Source: Ruminococcus sp. UBA4385
GTDB taxonomy: Bacteria > Bacillota_A > Clostridia > Oscillospirales > Ruminococcaceae
Reading direction: 5' to 3'
DNA length: 20,251 bases
Assembly (NCBI GenBank): GCA_002391065.1
Contig: DGRP01000053.1
Location: 6,740 to 26,990, forward strand
In this document: positions 14,604 through 20,251 of the stretch, in pieces
How the letters are laid out: every line of letters starts with the position of its first letter
Position numbering within the stretch: position 1 is the stretch's first letter
Program-made: the position numbers and the translations under genes
Notes under the pieces: model-generated
Database searches by the model: none
Told to the model about the DNA's origin: nothing
Seen by the model: the letters and a program-made list of their open reading frames with translations, nothing else

Positions 14604-14883
14604 GTGTGATGTGTGATGTGTGATATTTCATTTTTTTGAACTGTAGGGTTGCACAAAATAGAAAGTTTAATTTTGTTAATTCTGCACTAACTATTTCCGC
14701 GTTCAAGGCAATAGAAGCCTAAGCTAAACTATGACGCGTATTGGTGCAGGGTTTTCCCTGCCAACAATTGCTGGAATATTATCAAATTAAAATATAAAAC
14801 GTATATTTGCACAATTTTCAACAGAGATTTTTGTGCAACCCTACAGTTTGAGAAATCGTAATATCACACATCACACATCACAC
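14604..14883. repeat. 280-bp MITE-like element with long terminal inverted repeats
   Basis: The left end has three tandem GTGTGAT heptamers (14604-14624), then CTGTAGGGTTGCACAAAA (14641-14658). The right end has the exact inverted copies, TTTTGTGCAACCCTACAG (14829-14846) and three ATCACAC heptamers (14863-14883). The segments between are looser. The interior carries repeat Y copy C and AT-rich DNA, with no reading frame. It is flanked by further inverted GC-rich arms. Confidence 0.75.
14680..14761 (+). repeat. Dispersed repeat Y, copy C
   Basis: This 82-bp copy is very close to copy A in its outer parts: TTCTGCACTA, CTATTTCCGCGTTCAAGG, then a variable middle, then CTATGACGCGTATTGG and GCAGGGTTTTCCCTGC. 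It sits inside the inverted-repeat element at 14604-14883. Confidence 0.85.
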
Positions 14884-14886
14884 AAA

Positions 14887-14990
14887 TAAAAGGGGTCAGG
14901 GGCGTAGCCCTAGTGGGTACATAGGGCGAAGCCCTATCCCCCTAATCCAGCCGAGGCTGTCTGGACGTAATGTCCAGACCTGACGAGGCA
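14887..14990 (+). repeat. Diverged repeat X-like arm
   Basis: AAAAGGGGTCAGGGGCGTAG, CCTAGTGGGT and AGGGCGAAGCCCT mirror the sequence at 14490-14552 in inverted order, forming outer arms around the 280-bp element. The block continues with a GTCTGGAC/GTCCAGAC palindrome and GACGAGGC, which recalls repeat X. It runs directly into repeat Y copy D, just as X shares a TGCAC junction elsewhere. Confidence 0.65.
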
Positions 14991-14993
14991 TAG

Positions 14994-15076
14994 TTTCGCA
15001 CTATCTATCTCCGCGTTCAAGGAGTGAAAAATCCTAAACAAAGGTACGTCGCGTATTGGTGCAGGGTTTTCCCTGC
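14994..15076 (+). repeat. Dispersed repeat Y, copy D
   Basis: This 83-bp copy has CGCACTATCTATCTCCGCG, TTCAAGG, a variable middle, GTCGCGTATTGG and the terminal GCAGGGTTTTCCCTGC. It ends 15 bp after the PP2C stop codon as read on minus, so its hairpin would be the first structure in the 3' UTR of that gene. Confidence 0.85.
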
Positions 15077-15091
15077 CCTTGCGGCGAGCAC

Positions 15092-16246
15092 TCATATCTT
15101 GTTCAGGTCATCAAGGCTGGAGAGAAGCATTTTTTTCAGCTCTTCTGCCGTGTCCGCCTTTGTTCTGAGTTTTTTCTTAGCAGGCTTCGGCTCGGGAGCA
15201 GGCTCCGAAACAGGCTCGGATCTCTTCTGCTCTTCCTTCGGAAGCTCCCTTATTGGAGCAAACTCCTTGGTAACTTCATCAGGCGCAGATGAATCAGATA
15301 CGGTATCTGAGATTTCGCCTGTCGGTATTGAGGAAGCTATCTCCTTTATCTCAAGGGCTATCTCCGAGGTGTTCTCTATCTGCACGTTTGCTTTATCTGG
15401 CTCGATCTCTTCCATAGTGGAGTTCTCAACCTTAACAAGCCCTGCGACTGTGTCCCTCTGAGTGAGGATTTTAAGCTCCTCTTCATCAATATAGGGCTTT
15501 ATGCCTATTACCGAGAGGTTGTCCGTACTGCCGTTTTTGAGTGCAAGATGAAACAGTGCGCTCAGCTTTTTTGCTATCGGGATATCAAGCTCCATTCCGA
15601 TTTCTATCTCTTCGGGAGATACGCAGTCGGAAAAGCCGTCAGAGGTTATCAGTATCATATCGTCGGGTTCTTTTCCGAAGCCTGATACTATCGGTATAAT
15701 GTCAATAGTCGGCTCATTTACGGTGCTTCCGACTGAGGATATTATCGCATTTGCCTGCTGCGGGTCAAGGTCGGACATTTTCTCTATCTTTCCGTGATCG
15801 TAAAGATACCGCCCGTAGGACTGGTCAGTGGATATCTGTCTGACAGTGCCGTTTACATAGCGGTACATTCTGCTGTCTCCGACATTTATGCAGAGAGCCC
15901 GTCCCTGCTCATCAACTGCAAGGGCACAGAGCGTAGTCTGCATATTGGCAGAGCCCTCAGTGCGCACGCCCTGACGCTTTATCTTGTTATGTATGTTTGT
16001 AACGGTCTTTTTAAGGTCAACCGAGGAGCTGTAGTCAAGCGCCGCCAAGTGTGCAAGGCAGAGCTTTGAAGCAAGCTCTCCTGCATTCTCGCCGCCGACA
16101 CCGTCGCAGACTGCTGTAATAAACGGTGCTGAAACGCAGGCATCACGGCTGCCCGAGCTCTTGACCTCATGGTCAATGAGCACGCAGTCCTCATTGATTT
16201 CCCGATAATTGCCCTTATCGGTCATTGCATAGATATAGTAGTACAT
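15092..16246 (-). CDS. PP2C-family Ser/Thr protein phosphatase
   Basis: This is a cytoplasmic, metal-dependent phosphatase of 384 aa. The catalytic domain (about 1-252) has the PP2C motifs: NED (18-20), CDGVGGENAGELAS (47-60), NVGDSRMYRY (121-130), ITSDGFSD (200-207) and TDNLSVI (241-247). Asp48, Asp203 and Asp242 are the expected Mg/Mn ligands. After it comes a tail of about 130 residues rich in Glu, Pro, Lys and Ser, predicted to be disordered, an addition to the usual PrpC/Stp length of about 250. AGGGAG precedes the ATG. It begins 35 bp after leuB on the same strand. No partner Ser/Thr kinase is in the window, although PP2C genes usually sit beside one, so its targets cannot be inferred from context. 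Confidence 0.92.
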   Translation of the reverse strand: MYYYIYAMTDKGNYREINEDCVLIDHEVKSSGSRDACVSAPFITAVCDGVGGENAGELASKLCLAHLAALDYSSSVDLKKTVTNIHNKIKRQGVRTEGSANMQTTLCALAVDEQGRALCINVGDSRMYRYVNGTVRQISTDQSYGRYLYDHGKIEKMSDLDPQQANAIISSVGSTVNEPTIDIIPIVSGFGKEPDDMILITSDGFSDCVSPEEIEIGMELDIPIAKKLSALFHLALKNGSTDNLSVIGIKPYIDEEELKILTQRDTVAGLVKVENSTMEEIEPDKANVQIENTSEIALEIKEIASSIPTGEISDTVSDSSAPDEVTKEFAPIRELPKEEQKRSEPVSEPAPEPKPAKKKLRTKADTAEELKKMLLSSLDDLNKI

Positions 16247-16281
16247 TACGCTCTCCCTGAAATTACGTAAAGATGTTTTAT

Positions 16282-17364
16282 TTAGATACGCTCAGCTATC
16301 AGGTCGCCCATCTTTCTGCAGCCGACAACGGTGCAGCCCTCTGAGCTTATATCTCCTGTCCTGAAGCCCTCTTTAAGTACCTGAGCAACTGCTGCCTCAA
16401 CTGCATCGGCTTCCTTGTCCATATCGAAGGAGTATCTGAGCATCATAGCAGCGGAGAGGATAGTAGCTATCGGGTTAGCCTTGTCCTGACCTGCAATGTC
16501 GGGTGCTGAGCCGTGGCTTGGCTCATAAAGGCCGAACTTAGTGTCATTGAGCGATGCCGAAGCAAGCATTCCGAGTGAACCCGAAACCATAGCAGCCTCA
16601 TCGGAGAGAATGTCACCGAACATATTCTCGGTGAGCACTACGTCAAACTGAGCAGGGTCACGCACAAGCTGCATAGCCGCATTGTCAACGAGCATATGCT
16701 CAAGCTCAACCTCCGGATAGTCCTTAGCGACCTCGTTTACAACCTTTCTCCAGAGCCTTGAAGAGTCAAGCACGTTAGCCTTGTCAACGCTTGTGACCTT
16801 CTTTCTTCTCTTCATAGCTATATCAAAGCCCTTTACTGCGATCCTTCTGATCTCGTTCTCGTTGTAAACAAGGGTGTCCGTAGCAGTTTCAAGGCCGTCA
16901 ACTACCTCGGTCTTTCTTGCACCGAAGTACAGTCCTCCTGTCAGTTCTCTCATCATCATCATATCGAAGCCCTTTGCAGCGGTTTCTTCTCTGAGAGGGC
17001 AGGCATCTCTGAGCTCATCAAAAAGCACTGCAGGTCTGAGGTTTGCAAACAGACCGAGCTCCTTTCTTATTTTCAGAAGTCCTGCCTCGGGTCTGAGCTT
17101 TGGCTCAAGCTTGTACCACGGAGATGTAGATGTGTTTCCTCCGATGGCACCGAGAAGCACTGCATCAGCGGCCTTGGCTGTAGCTACTGCCTCATCAGTG
17201 AGGGGCACTCCGCAGGCATCAATTGAGCAGCCGCCCATAAGTATATCTGTGTACTCAAATTTGTGACCGAACTTTTCGCACACCTTGTCGAGTACCTTAA
17301 TTGCCTCTGTAACTATCTCGGGACCGATACCGTCGCCCCTGATTACTGTGATTTTCTTTTCCAT
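16282..17364 (-). CDS. leuB: 3-Isopropylmalate dehydrogenase
   Basis: LeuB oxidises and decarboxylates 3-isopropylmalate to 2-oxoisocaproate with NAD, in leucine synthesis. The 360 aa cover the whole family. Visible features are the N-terminal GDGIGPEI (10-17), substrate arginines Arg100, Arg110 and Arg140, the active-site LTGGLYFG (141-148) with Tyr146, Lys195 (VDKANVL), the metal aspartates Asp227, Asp251 and Asp255, and the NAD loop [18 protein letters not shown] (281-298). Its GGAGGAT ribosome binding site lies within the last codons of the upstream gene, and only 1 bp separates that gene's stop from the leuB ATG, so translation is probably coupled. leuC and leuD lie upstream on the same strand, interrupted by two unknown genes. 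Confidence 0.97.
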   Translation of the reverse strand: MEKKITVIRGDGIGPEIVTEAIKVLDKVCEKFGHKFEYTDILMGGCSIDACGVPLTDEAVATAKAADAVLLGAIGGNTSTSPWYKLEPKLRPEAGLLKIRKELGLFANLRPAVLFDELRDACPLREETAAKGFDMMMMRELTGGLYFGARKTEVVDGLETATDTLVYNENEIRRIAVKGFDIAMKRRKKVTSVDKANVLDSSRLWRKVVNEVAKDYPEVELEHMLVDNAAMQLVRDPAQFDVVLTENMFGDILSDEAAMVSGSLGMLASASLNDTKFGLYEPSHGSAPDIAGQDKANPIATILSAAMMLRYSFDMDKEADAVEAAVAQVLKEGFRTGDISSEGCTVVGCRKMGDLIAERI

Positions 17365-17365
17365 A

Positions 17366-18094
17366 TTAATATCCTCCTTCGTCTATTACAAGCTCCTGCG
17401 GTGTAATGATCTCTATTGTGCAGGAATCGCATTTTTCCTCTGCGGTAGTTATAGTTATGCAGGTACATATTTTAGCATTGCCCTCGGAGAGCTGATCTCT
17501 GCAATATAGCTCGCAGACCTCGCCCTTGAGCATTGCCGTCATGTAAGCGCCCTCATCGGCAGCAATTGAGTAATCCATTTGAGAGTAGTCGATCTCCTTG
17601 CCGTCAAGGAAATACTCACGGTAATATGAGCATCTGTTGCTGCTTTTTTCTCTTATACAGTCAGGCGACAGCGCCTCGCTTATTGTCTGCTCACTTTCAG
17701 CCAGAGTAAAGCCCTGAGGGAACTCAACAGCCGAACCGTTATAGTTTGGGTTGTTGATCGTAAATGTTCTGGAAGAGAGTCTGTCTTCGGTCTCCTCGGG
17801 GTAAGCTGAAAGCACAACATTAGGGTTATTTGTGCTTTCGGAAGAGAAATCATTTCCGCATACGCTTAAGAGCTTTTTATTGCTCCATACAAGGTCAGCT
17901 CTTGTGCCGTTTATAGTCAGCGTAAACGGCATGGTACCGCTGCCGTAGTTGTATCCCTTGCTGCTGCTTTCGTCTTTTTTATCCTTGTCAGATGACGGAA
18001 GCCTTGCAGAGAATATGATGATCACAACAACCAGAAGTATAGGCAGCAGAAACACCAGCGCTTTTTTCAGGTCGTCTCTGTCAAACAGCTCCAT
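17366..18094 (-). CDS. Membrane-anchored protein of unknown function, coupled to leuB
   Basis: This 242-aa protein is of unrecognised family. A short charged N terminus precedes one transmembrane helix (about 13-29, [24 protein letters not shown]), then a Lys/Asp/Ser linker, and about 190 residues predicted outside. The C-terminal part holds eight Cys in clusters (VCELYC, CTC, CDSC), suggesting disulfides or metal binding. GAGGAGG lies 6-7 nt before the ATG. It overlaps the leuB ribosome binding site and follows a hairpin after leuD. Nothing in the sequence links it to leucine synthesis; co-expression with leuB is clear from spacing, but its role is unknown. Confidence 0.8.
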   Translation of the reverse strand: MELFDRDDLKKALVFLLPILLVVVIIIFSARLPSSDKDKKDESSSKGYNYGSGTMPFTLTINGTRADLVWSNKKLLSVCGNDFSSESTNNPNVVLSAYPEETEDRLSSRTFTINNPNYNGSAVEFPQGFTLAESEQTISEALSPDCIREKSSNRCSYYREYFLDGKEIDYSQMDYSIAADEGAYMTAMLKGEVCELYCRDQLSEGNAKICTCITITTAEEKCDSCTIEIITPQELVIDEGGY

Positions 18095-18118
18095 AAAAGC
18101 CCTCCTCTCGGCGGTGAC

Positions 18119-18149
18119 AAAAAGGGAACACGATCAAACGTATTCCCTT
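18119..18149 (-). terminator. Terminator or attenuator between leuD and the next gene
   Basis: AAGGGAA (18122-18128) pairs with TTCCCTT (18143-18149), with an additional inner ACG/CGT match. On minus it is followed by TTTTTG, and it lies 7 bp after the leuD stop. It should reduce read-through from leuCD into the membrane protein-leuB pair. The opposite strand also has a T-run (GATTTTTT). Confidence 0.65.
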
Positions 18150-18155
18150 GATTTT

Positions 18156-18641
18156 TTACTGCTCCTTCAGAGAATTGAGGAGACCGTTCTTGTTGATTAT
18201 ATTAATGAGAAATTCCGGGAATGACTGTCCCTGATAGGTCTCATTCCTGGTGAGGTTGGTAATAACACCTGTATCGAAGTCTATCTCGACCTCATCGCCG
18301 TTCTGTATCTTTTCGGCAGCCTCTTCACACTCGATGATCGGAAGTCCGATATTTATAGCATTCCTGTAGAAGATACGGGCAAAGGTCTTTGCTATTACGC
18401 AGGAAACTCCGCTTGCCTTGATAGCTGCGGGAGCGTGCTCTCTTGATGAGCCGCAGCCAAAATTTGCCTCTGCGACGATAAGGTCGCCCTGCTTTACGTT
18501 CTTTGCAAAGTCAATGTCGATGTCCTCCATGCAGTGCTTTGCAAGCTCGTTCATATCAGCGGTGTTAAGATACCTTGCAGGTATAATAACATCGGTATCC
18601 ACATTATCTCCGTACTTGTGTACAGTTCCTTTAGCATTCAT
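18156..18641 (-). CDS. leuD: 3-Isopropylmalate dehydratase, small subunit
   Basis: LeuD forms the isomerase with LeuC, converting 2-isopropylmalate to 3-isopropylmalate. It is 161 aa, the length of the short clostridial/archaeal type rather than the enterobacterial type of about 200. The substrate loop [12 protein letters not shown] (60-71) and the N-terminal [17 protein letters not shown] (9-25) are intact. AGGAAGG lies 10 nt before the ATG. It starts 23 bp after the small unknown gene, in one transcription unit with leuC. Confidence 0.96.
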   Translation of the reverse strand: MNAKGTVHKYGDNVDTDVIIPARYLNTADMNELAKHCMEDIDIDFAKNVKQGDLIVAEANFGCGSSREHAPAAIKASGVSCVIAKTFARIFYRNAINIGLPIIECEEAAEKIQNGDEVEIDFDTGVITNLTRNETYQGQSFPEFLINIINKNGLLNSLKEQ

Positions 18642-18664
18642 GATGATTATTCCTTCCTGAGTTA

Positions 18665-19051
18665 TTAATTCTTATAATCCTTAGAGCCGAACACATTTGT
18701 GCCGTTTGCCTGCTGTCTGAGCTCGTCATAGATCTGCTCAAGATATTCGGTATTGGGCTCTTCTTTAATTCTGGTGATGAAGTAGCACACCTTTACTTTA
18801 TGGAACATTCCTTCCTTGGTCAGTGCAAAAACGGGCTTACCGTCTACCTGTGTAGCCATGTAGTTTGTTAAACCCTTCTTGTCTATTATCGCCTGTGTCT
18901 GATCACAGGTGAATGCATTCTGATCGTGAAGTATTCTTATAAACTCATCTGCTTTATCTTCCTTCTGAGAGTCATTAAGTTTGGTGCCGTACTTCTTTGT
19001 AATAAGACTTAAAATAGAATCATGGAAAATAACGCTCAGATAATTTTTCAT
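18665..19051 (-). CDS. Small unknown protein between leuC and leuD
   Basis: This 128-aa soluble protein is not recognised. It is mixed alpha/beta by composition, Lys- and Asp/Glu-rich, with no signal peptide or membrane helix. The middle section, [21 protein letters not shown], reads like two short beta strands and a turn. It lies 37 bp after the leuC stop and 23 bp before leuD, with a good AGGGGG site, so it is translated with the isopropylmalate isomerase subunits. A role in isomerase assembly or regulation is conceivable but unsupported. It is an uncommon insertion, since leuC and leuD are usually adjacent. Confidence 0.75.
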   Translation of the reverse strand: MKNYLSVIFHDSILSLITKKYGTKLNDSQKEDKADEFIRILHDQNAFTCDQTQAIIDKKGLTNYMATQVDGKPVFALTKEGMFHKVKVCYFITRIKEEPNTEYLEQIYDELRQQANGTNVFGSKDYKN

Positions 19052-19088
19052 TTTATATGTGCCCCCTCCCGGAAAGCTGTTTTAGTTT

Positions 19089-20251
19089 TTAGTCCATAAG
19101 TTCCATTGGCTGAGTGATAGTTCCTGTAACAGCGGACGCTGCTGCTACATAAGGCGATGCGAGATAAACCTCTGATTCGGGGTCTCCCATTCTGCCTACA
19201 AAGTTTCTGTTAGTAGTTGCAACGGCTCTTTCGCCCTTTGCAAGTATACCCATGTGTCCTCCGAGACACGGTCCGCAGGTCGGAGTAGATACTGCGCAGC
19301 CTGCGTCAATAAATATCTTTGTAAGACCCTCTTCAATGCACTTCATATAAATGTCCTGCGTTGCGGGAATAACTATGCATCTTACGTTTCTTGCGACCTT
19401 TCTGCCCTTGAGCACCTCGGCAGCGGCTCTCATGTCCTCGATCCTTCCGTTTGTACATGAGCCGATAACCACCTGATCTATATTGATCTTGCCGAACTCA
19501 TCAAAGGTCTTTGTATTCTCGGGCAGATGAGGGAAAGCAACTGTAGGCTTTATCTCACTGAGGTTGATGGTGTACTCTGCCGAGTACTCTGCATCGGGGT
19601 CTGCCTCGTAAATTTTGAATTCTTTCTTTACTCTGTCCTTGCAGTAGTCAAGCGTTACCTGATCAACTGCAAAGATACCGTTCTTTCCTCCGGCCTCGAT
19701 AGCCATGTTAGCCATACACAGTCTGTCCTCCATGCTGAGGTTTATAAGTCCCTCACCGGAGAACTCCATAGACTTGTACAGAGCGCCGTCAACACCTATC
19801 ATTCCGATAATGTGGAGTATAACGTCCTTAGCGGAGCTCCACTTGGGAAGCTTGCCTACGATATTGAACTTGATTGCCTCGGGTACCTTGAACCATGTCT
19901 TGCCCTTAGCCATGCCTGCGCACATATCGGTCGAGCCGATACCTGTAGAGAATGCACCGAGAGCGCCGTATGTACAGGTATGTGAGTCAGCGCCGATAAT
20001 GCAGTCACCGGGAGCTATAAGTCCCTGCTCAGGGAGCAGAGCGTGCTCGATTCCTACACGGCCTGTATCAAAAAAGTTTGTGATCTTATACTCATTTGCA
20101 AACTCTCTGCACTGCTTGCACTGAGCCGCAGCCTTGATATCCTTGTTAGGGGTGAAGTGGTCAAGTACGACCGTTACCTTGTCCTTATCATAAATTTCTG
20201 TGAAGCCTGCCTTGTTGAACTCATTGATAGCAACAGGAGTTGTAACATCAT
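19089..20251 (-). CDS. leuC: 3-Isopropylmalate dehydratase, large subunit (5' end outside window)
   Basis: LeuC carries the 4Fe-4S cluster of the isomerase. The reading frame is open to the window edge, giving 386 codons from [11 protein letters not shown] onward; I estimate about 30 N-terminal residues are missing. An internal Met codon near 19925 is not the start, because well-conserved family sequence lies before it: [26 protein letters not shown] and [15 protein letters not shown]. Cluster cysteines are in GSCTNGR and in CGPCLGG near the C terminus. The length fits the shorter bacterial/archaeal form of about 420 aa. It is the first visible gene of the leuC-unknown-leuD unit; the promoter is beyond the window. 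Confidence 0.96.
   Translation of the reverse strand, partial: DVTTPVAINEFNKAGFTEIYDKDKVTVVLDHFTPNKDIKAAAQCKQCREFANEYKITNFFDTGRVGIEHALLPEQGLIAPGDCIIGADSHTCTYGALGAFSTGIGSTDMCAGMAKGKTWFKVPEAIKFNIVGKLPKWSSAKDVILHIIGMIGVDGALYKSMEFSGEGLINLSMEDRLCMANMAIEAGGKNGIFAVDQVTLDYCKDRVKKEFKIYEADPDAEYSAEYTINLSEIKPTVAFPHLPENTKTFDEFGKINIDQVVIGSCTNGRIEDMRAAAEVLKGRKVARNVRCIVIPATQDIYMKCIEEGLTKIFIDAGCAVSTPTCGPCLGGHMGILAKGERAVATTNRNFVGRMGDPESEVYLASPYVAAASAVTGTITQPMELMD

Noticed and set aside
14443..14706. 87-aa minus frame and 62-aa plus frame across the repeat island
   Set aside because: They run through repeats X and the GTGTGAT ends; no ribosome binding site, and composition follows the repeat.
14604..14883. CRISPR-like short repeats (GTGTGAT and ATCACAC triplets)
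   Set aside because: The heptamers are contiguous without spacers and the two groups are inverted relative to each other, so they are element ends and not an array.

Overview
The window looks like chromosomal DNA of a low-to-moderate GC gut Firmicute, most likely a Ruminococcus-like member of the Oscillospiraceae. This is inferred from Gram-positive signatures: strong GGAGG-type Shine-Dalgarno sites, near-consensus vegetative promoters, lipobox lipoproteins, a PETG wall-anchor-like C terminus, the yloU-fakA pair, and a lipoprotein lichenase next to AraC regulators and a solute-binding protein. No tRNA, rRNA, CRISPR array, transposase, integrase or phage gene was found. Most genes lie on the minus strand; only pap and the lipoprotein gene after it are on plus.

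Layout. (1) 1-2751: a GC-rich repeat, then an OmpR/PhoB-type two-component pair (histidine kinase 153-1490, response regulator 1511-2185), then a 566-bp intergenic region. That region holds repeated GAAAATTCATATT boxes, two similar plus-strand promoters and a structured, terminated segment that I read as a candidate small RNA. (2) 2752-4757: yloU-fakA (Asp23-family protein and fatty acid kinase). (3) 4873-10255: a probable beta-glucan acquisition region, with two AraC regulators, a lipoprotein GH16 lichenase, and an operon of a PETG-anchored surface protein plus an ABC solute-binding lipoprotein. No permease genes are present. (4) 10564-11559: an unrecognised single-pass membrane protein. (5) 11719-14378: a two-domain PPK2 polyphosphate:AMP phosphotransferase and an unknown lipoprotein whose ribosome binding site lies inside a long hairpin. 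(6) 14379-15091: a 700-bp island of nested inverted repeats with no gene. (7) 15092-20251: PP2C phosphatase, leuB, an unknown membrane protein, leuD, a small unknown protein and a 5'-truncated leuC, all on minus.

The most unusual features are not genes. An 82-83-bp repeat ('Y') occurs four times, with conserved ends and a variable middle of nearly constant length. A 123-bp GC-rich repeat ('X') occurs at 1-123 and inverted at 14410-14532. A head-to-head pair of Y repeats seems to have inserted between the lichenase terminator and the promoter of the first AraC gene, leaving a 13-bp direct duplication. The best candidate for an undescribed regulatory system is the unit formed by the two-component genes and the divergent structured RNA. 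All functional statements rest on recognising sequence families by eye; no database was searched.
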